From Chloroflexota bacterium (lineage in GTDB: Bacteria; Chloroflexota; Anaerolineae; Aggregatilineales; UBA3940), in the NCBI GenBank assembly GCA_010092885.1, contig JAADYX010000111.1, positions 1 to 44,279 of the forward strand: a DNA stretch of 44,279 nucleotides. Direction: 5' to 3'. The notes beneath the pieces are model-generated. The model was not told the origin of the DNA, searched no databases, and saw nothing but the letters and a program-made list of their open reading frames with translations. Of the stretch, positions 26,784 through 34,943 are shown piece by piece; within the stretch, counting starts at the first letter, position 1; each line of letters begins with the position of its first letter. The translations under genes were made by a program, and so were the position numbers.

Positions 26784-27191
26784 ATGGGTCGTCGTAGACA
26801 GCGCGGACAGGGGCGTGGTTCACGCTCCCGCCGCAACCTAAAAAACGTACCGTACGGACAGGCGCACATCCACGCCACGTTCAACAACACGATCGTGACC
26901 ATGACCGACCAACAGGGCAACACGATCACTTGGGCCAGCGGCGGCCTGTCGGGCTTTAAGGGGTCGCGCAAGAGCACGCCCTTCGCCGCCCAGGTGGCCG
27001 CCCAGCGCGCGGTCGAATCCGCGATGGAGAACGGCATGCGTGAGGTGGATGTGTTCGTCAAGGGCCCCGGCCCCGGTCGGGAAGCCGCGATCCGCGCGGT
27101 GGTCAGCAGCGGCCTGAAGATCCGCTCGATCACCGATGTGACGCCTGTGCCGCATAACGGCTGCCGCCCCCGCAAGAAGCGGCGCGTATAA
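26784..27191 (+). CDS. rpsK: 30S ribosomal protein S11
   Basis: 135 residues. It has an Arg-rich N-terminus ([20 protein letters not shown]), then [53 protein letters not shown] and the conserved end [21 protein letters not shown]11 lies on the platform at the E site. The ribosome site is CGGAGGAAG. Confidence 0.97.
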   Translation: MGRRRQRGQGRGSRSRRNLKNVPYGQAHIHATFNNTIVTMTDQQGNTITWASGGLSGFKGSRKSTPFAAQVAAQRAVESAMENGMREVDVFVKGPGPGREAAIRAVVSSGLKIRSITDVTPVPHNGCRPRKKRRV

Positions 27192-27195
27192 CAGC

Positions 27196-27260
27196 TTGGC
27201 CCCACGGGCCAACAATCGAAACGTACATTCATCCTGCTGACGCCGGTGCGTTCCGGCGTC
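27196..27260 (+). promoter_or_regulatory. Two hairpins in the rpsK-rpsD gap, possible S4 leader
   Basis: TTGGCCC / GGGCCAA at 27196-27212 and GACGCCGG / CCGGCGTC at 27239-27260, in the 109 bp before rpsD. Neither is followed by a T tract. S4 controls its own operon in several bacteria through such leaders, so these are candidates for autoregulation. That role is inference. Confidence 0.4.
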
Positions 27261-27300
27261 ACTGATGCGTAAACCATCACACTGTGAGGGACGAAGCATA

Positions 27301-27942
27301 ATGGCGAGATATACAGGACCCAAATGCAAGCTTTGTCGCCGTGAAGGCATGAAGCTCTATCTGAAGGGCACACGCTGCCTTTCACCCAAGTGCGCCATCG
27401 AAAATCGCAACTACCCGCCCGGCGAGCACGGGCGTGAGCGCCAGTTCGGGCGCAGCCGTCAGTCGGACTTTTCGCTCCAGCTGCGTGAAAAGCAGAAGGT
27501 GCGCCGTATCTACGGCATTCTGGAGCGGCAGTTCCGCCGCTATTACAAGCAGGCGCTGCAGCAGCCCGGCCTGACCGGCTCCAACCTGCTGATCGCGTTG
27601 GAGAACCGGCTGGACAACATCGTCTACCGGTCTGGCTACGCCGACTCGCGTGACCAGGCACGGCAGCTGGTCTCACACGGGCATTTTGAGGTAAACGGGC
27701 GTCGCACCGATGTGCCGTCCTATTCTCTGCGCCCCGGTGATGAGATCCGTGTGCGCGATGGCAGCCGCCGCCGTACCTATTTCAAGGAAGTCCGTGACCG
27801 CGCGCTGGAATACAATCCGCCCGATTGGCTTGAGCGTGATGTAGAACAGCTGACTGCCAAGGTTATCCGTCAGCCCGAACGCGCCGAGATCGAACTGCCG
27901 CCAGTCAATGAACAGCTGATTGTTGAGTACTACAGTCGCTAA
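27301..27942 (+). CDS. rpsD: 30S ribosomal protein S4, zinc type
   Basis: 213 residues from ATG 27301. The frame is open further upstream, but the family start is [20 protein letters not shown]. Four cysteines (CKLC and the pair in TRCLSPKC) make the zinc-binding C+ form. The S4 RNA-binding domain is [20 protein letters not shown], then [21 protein letters not shown]4 initiates 30S body assembly. It is followed by rpoA as in the classic alpha operon. Confidence 0.97.
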   Translation: MARYTGPKCKLCRREGMKLYLKGTRCLSPKCAIENRNYPPGEHGRERQFGRSRQSDFSLQLREKQKVRRIYGILERQFRRYYKQALQQPGLTGSNLLIALENRLDNIVYRSGYADSRDQARQLVSHGHFEVNGRRTDVPSYSLRPGDEIRVRDGSRRRTYFKEVRDRALEYNPPDWLERDVEQLTAKVIRQPERAEIELPPVNEQLIVEYYSR

Positions 27943-27963
27943 GCTTTTTAGGAGGCTGCCGTC

Positions 27964-28929
27964 ATGAGTGTCAATTTGACAATGGTTAGCCCGCGGATCG
28001 CGCGTGACGCGGTTTCACGCAACTATGGCCGTTACATCATCAGCCCGCTGGAACGTGGCTACGGCACCACGCTGGGCAATGCCCTGCGCCGGGTGATGCT
28101 CTCATCCCTGGAAGGTGCCGCCGTGACATCCGTGCGTGTGGCCGACGTGCCGCATGAGTTCTCCGCCATCCCCAATGTGCGTGAGGATATGACCCAGCTG
28201 ATCCTGCACATCAAGCGGCTGCGCCTCAACCTCGCTGAAGGGGTCGACTCGGCGCGCCTGCGCATTGATGTACAGGGCGGTGTGGTCACCGCAGCGGATA
28301 TCGTTGCACCGCCTGAGGTTGACATCAAGAACCCCGACCTGTACCTGTTTTCGATTGACGATGACACGGCGCGCGTCGAGATTGAGATGACCGCCGAGCG
28401 GGGGCGGGGCTATTCACCCGCGGAAGAGCGCGGCCGCCTGCCCATTGGTGAGGTGCCCGTCGATGCGATCTTCAGCCCTATCCGCCGCGTGAACTTCGAT
28501 GTACTGCCCGCCCGCGTGGAGCAGCGCACCAACTACGACAAGCTCGTGCTGGAGATCTGGACGGATGGCACCATCAAGCCTGAAGAGGCGATGGCCCACT
28601 CGGCCAAGCTCCTGATGACACAGCTCGGTACCATCGCGAGCGTCAACCCCGTGCACTTCATCCAGGATCCGGATCCCGAGCCGGTTGAAGAGGACACGCC
28701 GCCCGATCATTGGAGCCTGCCGATTGAAACGCTGGACCTGAGCGTGCGTGTGTTTAACTCGCTCAAGCGCACAGGCATCACAACCATCGGTGAGGTGCTG
28801 GAGATCCTCGGCAAGGGCGAAGACGCCATGCTGGCCATTCGCAACTTCGGCGACAAATCGCTGGCCGAGTTGATCGAACGGCTTGACGAGAAGGGCTATC
28901 TCCCGCCTGAAGAAGAGGAAGAGGTCTAA
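27964..28929 (+). CDS. rpoA: DNA-directed RNA polymerase subunit alpha
   Basis: 321 residues. The N-terminal assembly domain has SPLERGYGTTLGNALRRVML, SSLEGAAVTSVRV and INPVHFI-like (SVNPVHFIQD) segments. The C-terminal domain begins near residue 255 (PIETLDLSVRVFNSLKRTGI, then IRNFGDKSLAELIERLDEKG), the DNA- and activator-binding module. An acidic linker (PDPEPVEEDTPPD) joins them. The ribosome site is AGGAGGCTG. Confidence 0.97.
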   Translation: MSVNLTMVSPRIARDAVSRNYGRYIISPLERGYGTTLGNALRRVMLSSLEGAAVTSVRVADVPHEFSAIPNVREDMTQLILHIKRLRLNLAEGVDSARLRIDVQGGVVTAADIVAPPEVDIKNPDLYLFSIDDDTARVEIEMTAERGRGYSPAEERGRLPIGEVPVDAIFSPIRRVNFDVLPARVEQRTNYDKLVLEIWTDGTIKPEEAMAHSAKLLMTQLGTIASVNPVHFIQDPDPEPVEEDTPPDHWSLPIETLDLSVRVFNSLKRTGITTIGEVLEILGKGEDAMLAIRNFGDKSLAELIERLDEKGYLPPEEEEEV

Positions 28930-28934
28930 CGCAC

Positions 28935-29444
28935 ATGAGACATAGAGTAGCAGGCAAGAAGCTCAGCCGGTCTACGGACCATCGTAAGAGCTTGCGCCGC
29001 AATCTGATCACGCAGTTGTTCATCCACGAGCGCATCCGGACCACCAAGGCCAAGGCCAAGGCGATCCGCGCCGAAGCCGAGAAGATGATCACGCTGGCCC
29101 GCAACCGCGGCGATGCCGAGCGTCTGATCGAGCTGGCCGAGGATGGTGAGGAAGAAACACTGCGCCGTCTGCTGACCGCCGGGCAAGCTATCCGGCTGAT
29201 CCGGCTGGCGGAAGAAGAAGACATTGACGGGCTTGAGCGCGAGGCGTTCGCCATTGTGGCGCACGCCCAGCGGCTCGTCGCCCGTGAGATCCACGACCGT
29301 GAGGCTGTGTACAAGCTGTTTCACACCATCGGGCCGCGCTACCTTGATCGCCCTGGCGGTTACACGCGCACGCTCAAACTGGGCCAGCGCAAAGGCGACG
29401 CGGCAGAGATGGTGCTGATGGAACTGGTTGAAGAGGACGAGTGA
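28935..29444 (+). CDS. rplQ: 50S ribosomal protein L17 with internal insertion
   Basis: 169 residues, where most L17 proteins have about 115-130. The N-terminal family core is MRHRVAGKKLSRSTDHRKSL, RRNLITQLFIHERIRTTKAK and EKMITLARNRGDA. The C-terminal core is REAVYKLFHTIGPRYLDRPG and GYTRTLKLGQRKGDAAEM. Between them, about residues 62-110, lies an extra acidic helical stretch (including LIELAEDGEEETLRRLL and AEEEDIDGLEREAF). L17 sits near the tunnel exit. The stop overlaps an out-of-frame ATG at 29444 (see truA). Confidence 0.94.
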   Translation: MRHRVAGKKLSRSTDHRKSLRRNLITQLFIHERIRTTKAKAKAIRAEAEKMITLARNRGDAERLIELAEDGEEETLRRLLTAGQAIRLIRLAEEEDIDGLEREAFAIVAHAQRLVAREIHDREAVYKLFHTIGPRYLDRPGGYTRTLKLGQRKGDAAEMVLMELVEEDE

Positions 29445-30174
29445 TGCCTTCGCAGCGCGAGTCGCCTATGATGGCACGGGCTACTACGGATTCCAGCGCC
29501 AAAAGGCCGGAACGCCGACTGTGCAGGCCGTGTTGGAGGCGGCTCTCGCTGAATTGGCCGGGGAGCCGGTCGGGCTGAAGGCCGCGGGGCGCACCGATGC
29601 GGGCGTGCATGCCACCGGTCAGGTCATCGCGTTTGCGCTGGCCTGGAAGCACAGCATGCCGTCGCTGCGTGGTGCGTTGAACGCCCGCCTGCCTGACGAT
29701 GTGGTCGTGCGCGCCGTCTGGCCGAGCAGCTTGCATCCGCGTTTTGATGCCACGCTGCGGCGCTATGTGTACCGTGTGTACCACGCCCCCGTGCCCGATC
29801 CGCTGCGCCGTCACCGTGCGTGGTGGCTGGCATCGCCGGTGGACCTGACGACCCTGCACGCAGCGGCTGCCATGCTGGTCGGTGAGCACGACTTTCGCAG
29901 CTTTGGCACACCGCCGGTGGGAACGATTACCATCAGGCGGGTGCAGGAGGCGTTTTGGGAGCCCGCGCCGAACGGCGAGCTCCGGTTCACCATAGCCGCC
30001 AATGCGTTCCTGTACCGGATGGTACGCCGCATTGTGGGTGCTTCGGTGGCTGTAGGTCAGGGTCGGATGCGCATGGATGACTTCCATGCCCGCATCCATG
30101 CTCCCGATAGTAAGCTCGTCACGGCGATGGCACCGGCCCATGGCCTGACCCTTGTGGACGTGGAATACGATTGA
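29428..30174 (+). CDS. truA: tRNA pseudouridine(38-40) synthase, start uncertain
   Basis: 248 residues if started at TTG 29428, the only in-frame start codon before the conserved region. Family core: [16 protein letters not shown], the catalytic loop [13 protein letters not shown] with its Asp, then [29 protein letters not shown] and a C-terminal [19 protein letters not shown]. It converts U38-U40 of the tRNA anticodon arm to pseudouridine. The start is odd. ATG 29444 overlaps the rplQ stop and has an AGAGGA site, but it is out of frame by one base. TTG 29428 overlaps rplQ by 17 bp and has no good ribosome site. A one-base indel is possible. truA between rplQ and rplM is normal context. Confidence 0.9.
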   Translation: MKRTSDAFAARVAYDGTGYYGFQRQKAGTPTVQAVLEAALAELAGEPVGLKAAGRTDAGVHATGQVIAFALAWKHSMPSLRGALNARLPDDVVVRAVWPSSLHPRFDATLRRYVYRVYHAPVPDPLRRHRAWWLASPVDLTTLHAAAAMLVGEHDFRSFGTPPVGTITIRRVQEAFWEPAPNGELRFTIAANAFLYRMVRRIVGASVAVGQGRMRMDDFHARIHAPDSKLVTAMAPAHGLTLVDVEYD

Positions 30175-30211
30175 CACCGTGCCAGCCTGTGCTGGCAGAA
30201 GGAGACACCTG

Positions 30212-30652
30212 ATGAAAACCTATAGTGCCAAACCGGAAGACATCGTCCGCAAGTGGTATGTTGTTGATGCGGACGGCCAGACACTTGGACGCCTCGCCAC
30301 CCGCATTGCTGAGGTGCTGCGCGGCAAGCACAAGGCGATCTTTACGCCTCATATGGATACCGGTGACTACGTGATCGTGATCAACGCCGAGAAGATCCAT
30401 GTGACCGGCAGCCGCCTTGATCAGAAGATGTACTATCGCTATTCTGGTTATCCAGGTGGGCTGCGGTCCGCCAATCTGCGGCAGGTGCTGCAGAAGGACC
30501 CGGAGCGCCCCATCAAAGAGGCGGTCAAAGGCATGCTGCCCAAGGGCCCGCTCGGTCGCGATATGCTGCGCAAGCTGCGTGTGTATGCCGGGCCGGAGCA
30601 TCCCCACGAGGCACAGGAACCGGAAGTTCTGGAAATCGAGACGAGAGGGTAA
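30212..30652 (+). CDS. rplM: 50S ribosomal protein L13
   Basis: 146 residues from ATG 30212, which has an AAGGAG site; the open frame upstream overlaps truA. It begins [20 protein letters not shown], with [52 protein letters not shown] and [21 protein letters not shown]13 is an early 50S assembly protein. A small GCCAGC/GCTGGC hairpin (30181-30196) precedes it. Confidence 0.97.
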   Translation: MKTYSAKPEDIVRKWYVVDADGQTLGRLATRIAEVLRGKHKAIFTPHMDTGDYVIVINAEKIHVTGSRLDQKMYYRYSGYPGGLRSANLRQVLQKDPERPIKEAVKGMLPKGPLGRDMLRKLRVYAGPEHPHEAQEPEVLEIETRG

Positions 30653-30655
30653 ATC

Positions 30656-31054
30656 ATGGCCGAACAGCGTTACTATGAAGGCGTAGGCCGCCGTAAACGG
30701 GCCAGCGCCCGCGTCCGCGTGTATCCGGGCGGCAAGGGCGAATACATCGTCAACGATAAGCCGCTGCGTGAGTTCTTCCCGCGTGACGTGGACGTGGTCG
30801 AGGCGCTCAAGCCGCTGCGCGTCATCGATGGCATCGGCAAGTTTGATGTCACTGTGCAGGTAAAGGGCGGCGGCATAACCGGCCAGGCCGGGGCGGTCCG
30901 TATGGGGTTGGCCCGTGCTCTGGTGGAGTTCAATGAGAATAACCGCCGTGTGATGCGCAAGGCGGGTTATCTGACACGGGACGCGCGTGAGAAGGAGCGC
31001 AAGAAGCCGGGCCTCAAGCGGGCACGCAAAGCTCCGACTTATACCAAGCGCTGA
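30656..31054 (+). CDS. rpsI: 30S ribosomal protein S9
   Basis: 132 residues. It begins MAEQRYYEGVGRRKRASARV, with GKFDVTVQVKGGGITGQAGA, VRMGLARALVEFNENNRRVM and the basic tail GLKRARKAPTYTKR that reaches the P-site tRNA. It follows rplM by 3 bp. It is the last gene of the operon; an intrinsic terminator follows at 31063. Confidence 0.97.
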   Translation: MAEQRYYEGVGRRKRASARVRVYPGGKGEYIVNDKPLREFFPRDVDVVEALKPLRVIDGIGKFDVTVQVKGGGITGQAGAVRMGLARALVEFNENNRRVMRKAGYLTRDAREKERKKPGLKRARKAPTYTKR

Positions 31055-31062
31055 CGTGTGTG

Positions 31063-31088
31063 AGGCCGCCGTGTGCGGCCTTTTTGTT
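31063..31088 (+). terminator. Intrinsic terminator ending the ribosomal operon
   Basis: AGGCCGC / GCGGCCT, 7-bp stem, 5-nt loop, running into TTTTTGTTT, beginning 9 bp after the rpsI stop. It is a textbook terminator and closes the rpsL-rpsI unit. Confidence 0.92.
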
Positions 31089-31092
31089 TACC

Positions 31093-31932
31093 ATGATTGT
31101 GCTGTCTCACTATCAGGCGGAGCCCCTGCTGGCGGCATACCACGCCGGGGAATCAACGGTGAAGTCCTCGATGGATCTCAACCGCAGCCGTGCCACCGTG
31201 CAGCTTTCCGATGATGGGGTGCATTTTCCCACCGGGGATGTGCTCACGTGGCACCGTGTGCAGATCATGATCGACGAACCGAACAAGTGCTTCCTGCTGC
31301 ACAGTGATGGCACAATCGAGGAGATCATCACCTTCTCAGAGACGACCAACTGGGTGCGTTCCTTGTACCCGACACCCGGCGCACCGACGATGTTGGTCAG
31401 CGGTGTGACGATGCACCGTATTGAGGGCACCGACCCTCTGGAGGACACACGCAACAAGATCCATGCGGCGCGCCCGCGCGGCATGGTTCTGGATACCGCA
31501 ACCGGCCTCGGCTACACAGCCATCCTGGCGGCGCAGGAGGCCGACCACGTGATCACCGTGGAGGTTGACCCCGGCTGCTTGGCTGTGGCGCAGTTCAACC
31601 CGTGGTCGCGGGAGCTGTTTGACGATCCGCGGATTGAGCAGCGTCTGGGCGACATCTATGATGTGGTGCAAACCTTTGACGATGAGCAGTTCTCCGTCAT
31701 CATCCATGATCCGCCCATGTTCAGTCTGGCCGGGCATCTGTACGCCGGGGAATTCTACGGCGATCTGCATCGTGTGCTGCGCAGCCGCGGCCGCCTGTTC
31801 CATTATGTCGGTGACCCGGAGAGCCGCACCGTGGGCAGCATCATGCGCGGTGTGATCCGCCGCCTTCAGGATGCCGGTTTCGCAAAAGTGGACATCAAGC
31901 ACCGTGCCTACGGCGTGGTGGCTTACAAGTAG
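31093..31932 (+). CDS. Predicted SAM-dependent methyltransferase, archaeal COG2521 type
   Basis: 279 residues from ATG 31093. The class I methyltransferase fold begins near residue 133 with DTATGLGYTAILAAQ (SAM-binding motif I), then VEVDPGCLAVAQFNPWSREL, the catalytic-type motif IIHDPPMFS (about residue 205) and GRLFHYVGDPESR. The NPWS and HDPP signatures and the order match COG2521, a family known mainly from archaea. The DPP motif suggests methylation of a nitrogen on a base or protein, but the substrate is not known. The start lies within the tail of the rpsI terminator with no clear ribosome site, so the start could be leaderless or at GTG 31099. It lies 11 bp before the YabN/MazG gene. 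Confidence 0.8.
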   Translation: MIVLSHYQAEPLLAAYHAGESTVKSSMDLNRSRATVQLSDDGVHFPTGDVLTWHRVQIMIDEPNKCFLLHSDGTIEEIITFSETTNWVRSLYPTPGAPTMLVSGVTMHRIEGTDPLEDTRNKIHAARPRGMVLDTATGLGYTAILAAQEADHVITVEVDPGCLAVAQFNPWSRELFDDPRIEQRLGDIYDVVQTFDDEQFSVIIHDPPMFSLAGHLYAGEFYGDLHRVLRSRGRLFHYVGDPESRTVGSIMRGVIRRLQDAGFAKVDIKHRAYGVVAYK

Positions 31933-31943
31933 GGAAGAGTCTC

Positions 31944-33395
31944 ATGGCGATCACAATTGTCGGTTTGGGTCCCGGCCATCCGGGCGATATCACCCGCCGC
32001 GCGTGGGATACGCTGGCTGCCGCTGAGCGGGTGTTCCTGCGTACGCGCATCCATCCCACGGTGGACCACCTACCTGAGGGGCCAACCTATTCCAGCTTTG
32101 ACGATCTCTATGAAGCAGCCGGCGACTTTGCCGCGGTGTACGACGCCATCGTTGAGCGCCTGCTGGCCGAACCCGGTGAGATCGTCTACGCTGTGCCCGG
32201 CGATCCGCTGGTCGCGGAGGGAACCGTTACACGGCTGTTGGCGGTATGTAAAGAGAAGGGCGAGCCATGCCAAATCGTCAGCGGCATCAGCTTCATTGAG
32301 CCGGTGTTGGCGGCTCTCGGCGTGGATGCCGCGGCAGGCCTTCAGATCGCCGATGCGGTTGAAGTGGCCGCGCAGTATCACCCGCCCCTCAACCCTGACT
32401 CGCCCGCGCTGCTGGCGCAGGTCTACAGCCCCGCTGTGGCCTCCGACCTCAAGCTGACCCTGATGAACCAGTATCCCGATGAACACATCGTCGCGCTGAT
32501 CCGGGCGGCTGGCACAGCGGACGAATCCACACGCTGGCTGCACCTGTACGAGATCGACCGCGGCACAGCCGACCATCTGACGGCCCTCTATGTGCCCGCC
32601 GTCGAAACAGGGGCGGTCACCAGCTTTGAGGGTTTCCAGAATACGGTGGCTCACCTGCGTGCCCCCGATGGCTGCCCGTGGGATCGCGAGCAGACCCACG
32701 AGTCGCTGCGTAAGTATCTCGTCGAGGAGACCTATGAGGTCATCGATGCCATAGAGGACGGCGATCCGGCCGAGCTTGCCGGCGAGCTCGGCGATCTGCT
32801 GTTGCAGATCGTACTGCACGCACAGATCGCCACTGAGGCCGGTGACTTCCAGATGATCGACATCGTCAACGCCATTGACAGCAAAATGAAGCGCCGCCAT
32901 CCGCACGTGTGGGGCACACAAGACGTCAATGGCAGCGCAGAAAAGGTGGTTGCCAACTGGCAGGCGATCAAGGCGGCTGAGCGCGCGGCCAATGGTCAGG
33001 CGGAGCGCAGTGTGCTGGATGGCGTGCCCCGGTCGATGCCCGCCCTCGCGCAGGGCCATGCCTACGATCAACGCGCGATCCGGGTTGGTTTTGACTGGGA
33101 GCAGGAGGCGGGCGTGCTGGAGAAAATCCAAGAGGAGATCAGCGAGATCCAGCAGGCCACCACACCGCAGGAGCGCTTTGAGGAGTTTGGCGATCTGCTG
33201 CTGACGATGGTGGTGTGGGCCCGCTGGCTGTCCATCAACCCGGAGGATGCCCTGCGCGCGGCCAACCAGAAATTCTACCGGCGGTTCACCTTCATGGAAA
33301 AGCGCGCCCGCGCCATGAACCGCGCCTTCAATGAGCTGACTCTCGCCGAGATGGATGTCCTATGGAATGAGGCCAAGGCCGCCGAGGCCAAATAA
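31944..33395 (+). CDS. mazG: YabN-type fusion: tetrapyrrole-methylase-like domain plus MazG NTP pyrophosphohydrolase
   Basis: 483 residues, close to Bacillus YabN. The N-terminal ~220 residues resemble SAM-dependent tetrapyrrole methylases (ITIVGLGPGHPGDITRRA, AVPGDPLVAEGTV). The C-terminal part holds two MazG repeats. The first carries the metal motif in CPWDREQTHESLRKYLVEET and ELAGELGDLLLQIVLHAQI; the second has EEISEIQQATTPQERFEEFG with DLLLTMVVWARW. MazG hydrolyses non-canonical or stress-related NTPs to NMP and pyrophosphate. The job of the methylase-like domain is unknown in this family. A GGGAAGAG site precedes the ATG. Confidence 0.92.
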   Translation: MAITIVGLGPGHPGDITRRAWDTLAAAERVFLRTRIHPTVDHLPEGPTYSSFDDLYEAAGDFAAVYDAIVERLLAEPGEIVYAVPGDPLVAEGTVTRLLAVCKEKGEPCQIVSGISFIEPVLAALGVDAAAGLQIADAVEVAAQYHPPLNPDSPALLAQVYSPAVASDLKLTLMNQYPDEHIVALIRAAGTADESTRWLHLYEIDRGTADHLTALYVPAVETGAVTSFEGFQNTVAHLRAPDGCPWDREQTHESLRKYLVEETYEVIDAIEDGDPAELAGELGDLLLQIVLHAQIATEAGDFQMIDIVNAIDSKMKRRHPHVWGTQDVNGSAEKVVANWQAIKAAERAANGQAERSVLDGVPRSMPALAQGHAYDQRAIRVGFDWEQEAGVLEKIQEEISEIQQATTPQERFEEFGDLLLTMVVWARWLSINPEDALRAANQKFYRRFTFMEKRARAMNRAFNELTLAEMDVLWNEAKAAEAK

Positions 33396-33426
33396 AAAGG
33401 CGAGCCGTTCGTTTGAACAGCTCGCC
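33391..33426 (-). terminator. Intrinsic terminator of tRNA-Pro (possibly bidirectional)
   Basis: On the minus strand, GGCGAGCTGTTC / GAACGGCTCGCC with one mismatch closes an AAAC loop and runs into TTTTTATTT. The T tract overlaps the mazG stop codon. On the plus strand the same stem lacks a T tract, but it may still slow transcription leaving mazG. Confidence 0.85.
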
Positions 33427-33428
33427 AG

Positions 33429-33502
33429 TCGGGGCGGCGGGATTTGAACCCACGACCTCACCGACCCGAACGGTGCGCGCTACCAAGCTGCGCCACGCCC
33501 CG
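33429..33502 (-). tRNA. tRNA-Pro (anticodon CGG)
   Basis: 74 nt on the minus strand. The 7-bp acceptor stem is CGGGGCG / CGCCCCG with discriminator A. The D-arm is GCGCAGCTTGGTAGCGC. The anticodon stem CACCG / CGGTG encloses the loop TTCGGGT (anticodon CGG, reading CCG). The T-arm is GTGGGTTCAAATCCCGC. CCA is not encoded. It has its own promoter and terminator. Confidence 0.97.
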
Positions 33503-33529
33503 ATTGAATGGGTCACCCCACGGATGAAA

Positions 33530-33558
33530 AGTATACCCCACGGCATCCTGGTTTACAA
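33530..33558 (-). promoter_or_regulatory. Promoter of tRNA-Pro
   Basis: Minus strand TTGTAA, exactly 17 bp, TATACT. The predicted start lies about 20 nt before the mature 5' end, leaving a short leader for RNase P. Confidence 0.8.
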
Positions 33559-33606
33559 GAGAACCGCAGTGCGAAGATCGCCGCGAGGATGTATGATGGG
33601 GTCATC

Positions 33607-34194
33607 ATGACCGACAAGATGACCTTTACGGATAGACTGCGCCGTGCCACTGACGGCATCGTGAACCCGGTGGCACGCGGATTGGCCAAGGCCGGGGTGC
33701 GCCCGGCCATGCTTACCACGTTGGGGGCCTTCCTGACATTGGTGGCCGGGGTGCTGGCCGCTGCCGGATTATTCCGGATTGCCGGGTTGGCCCTGCTGCT
33801 CGGAGCCCCCTTTGATGCGATCGATGGTGCGGTGGCCCGTGCCCTCAACCGCGAAACGGACTTCGGTGCGCTTCTCGATTCAACGTTTGATCGCTACAGT
33901 GACGCTTTTGTTTTGGGCGGCATCGCCCTGTGGATGGCCCGGTCCGGAGCGCAGACCGGGGTTGGCCTGGCGATTGCCGCGCTCTTTGGGGCGGTGATGG
34001 TCAGCTACCTGCGCGCGCGCTCCGAGGGGTTACGGATCGATAACAGAATCGGCCTGATGACCCGTGTGGAACGCACCCTTGTGCTAATCTTGATGTTGGC
34101 CTTGCAGCAGGTGATGATCGGCCTGTGGATTTTGGCTATCTTTACACATGTAACGGTCGTTCAGCGACTCCTGTATGCCAGAAAGCAGTTATGA
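33607..34194 (+). CDS. CDP-alcohol phosphatidyltransferase (phospholipid head-group synthase)
   Basis: 195 residues from ATG 33607; an in-frame ATG at 33589 is also possible. The full active-site signature is present: D70xxDG74xxAR78, then G87xxxD91xxxD95, within six membrane helices. The enzyme swaps CMP of CDP-diacylglycerol for an alcohol in the membrane. Short proteins of this type include phosphatidylinositol-phosphate, phosphatidylglycerophosphate and cardiolipin synthases; the acceptor cannot be decided here. Its stop overlaps the start of the next gene (ATGA), opening a five-gene coupled operon. Confidence 0.87.
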   Translation: MTDKMTFTDRLRRATDGIVNPVARGLAKAGVRPAMLTTLGAFLTLVAGVLAAAGLFRIAGLALLLGAPFDAIDGAVARALNRETDFGALLDSTFDRYSDAFVLGGIALWMARSGAQTGVGLAIAALFGAVMVSYLRARSEGLRIDNRIGLMTRVERTLVLILMLALQQVMIGLWILAIFTHVTVVQRLLYARKQL

Positions 34195-34943
34195 TCAACA
34201 TCGGTCCGTTGACCATTCAGGCCTTCAGCCTGATCATACTGGCTGCCGCCGCCGCTGCCGCAACGGTGACCGGTGTGCTCGCGGCCCGGGTGGGGCTCTC
34301 GCTGCGCCGTGTGCTGGATATGGTGATCCTGGCCTTGCTGTTGGGGATCGTGTTCGCCCGCCTCGATTTTGCCCTGAACCCGCCGCCATCCGTGCGGACC
34401 TACTACGATGCGGCGTGGTTCTACAGCCACATCTTTGACTTTCAGGCCGGGCTGGTCGCGGTGTGGAATGGGGGCATGGGCCGGGCCGGTGCGCTCATCG
34501 GGGCGATGGCGGCCATCGCGCTCAACGTGTGGCGTGATGACGCGGACTGGGCGCAGTGGGCAGGGCCCATCGCGTGGGGCACGCTTGCATGGTTCGTAAT
34601 CGCGCCGTGGGCCAACGTCACAACCGGGCATCTGTTCGGGCCGCCCGTGCCCTGGTCAGCAGCGGGCCACCCGACCCCGGTCTATGTATCGGTGTGGGCT
34701 TTGCTGACAGGCATCGCCGTCTGGACATTCGGGCGGGGCACACAGCGTGTGCCCTGGCTGATTGCGCTTTCGCTGTCGGTTGGGCTGTTCCTGTCGGATT
34801 TTCTGCGTGTGGACATGGGCCGCGTGCTCGGCCTGACGAGTTTGCAAATCACACTGCTGGCTGCTGGAATCGTGCTGGCAGTCACATTCTATTCTGAGAT
34901 GAGGCGTCATGATCGAAACGAACGGGCTGACCAAACAATTTGA
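34191..34943 (+). CDS. Lgt-like membrane protein lacking key catalytic residues
   Basis: 250 residues, about seven membrane helices, from ATG 34191. The pattern follows prolipoprotein diacylglyceryl transferase: FARLDFALN (Lgt: GARLxYV), VWNGGMGRAGALIG (WxGGLSxHGGxxG), ANVTTGHLFGPPVPW (GRxGNFxNxExxGxPTxxPW), AGHPTPVY (HPTQLYE) and SDFLRVDMG plus LTSLQ (ExFRxPD, GxTxGQ). The catalytic His of HGG is Ala here, and the Arg of GRxGN is missing (APWAN). The later Arg (FLR) is kept. It is therefore unlikely to be a normal Lgt and may act on, or bind, another lipid substrate. A true lgt is probably elsewhere in the genome. Confidence 0.65.
   Translation: MINIGPLTIQAFSLIILAAAAAAATVTGVLAARVGLSLRRVLDMVILALLLGIVFARLDFALNPPPSVRTYYDAAWFYSHIFDFQAGLVAVWNGGMGRAGALIGAMAAIALNVWRDDADWAQWAGPIAWGTLAWFVIAPWANVTTGHLFGPPVPWSAAGHPTPVYVSVWALLTGIAVWTFGRGTQRVPWLIALSLSVGLFLSDFLRVDMGRVLGLTSLQITLLAAGIVLAVTFYSEMRRHDRNERADQTI

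Noticed and set aside
34191-34943. Annotation as a functional lgt
   Set aside because: The catalytic His and Arg positions are replaced, so the gene symbol was not given.
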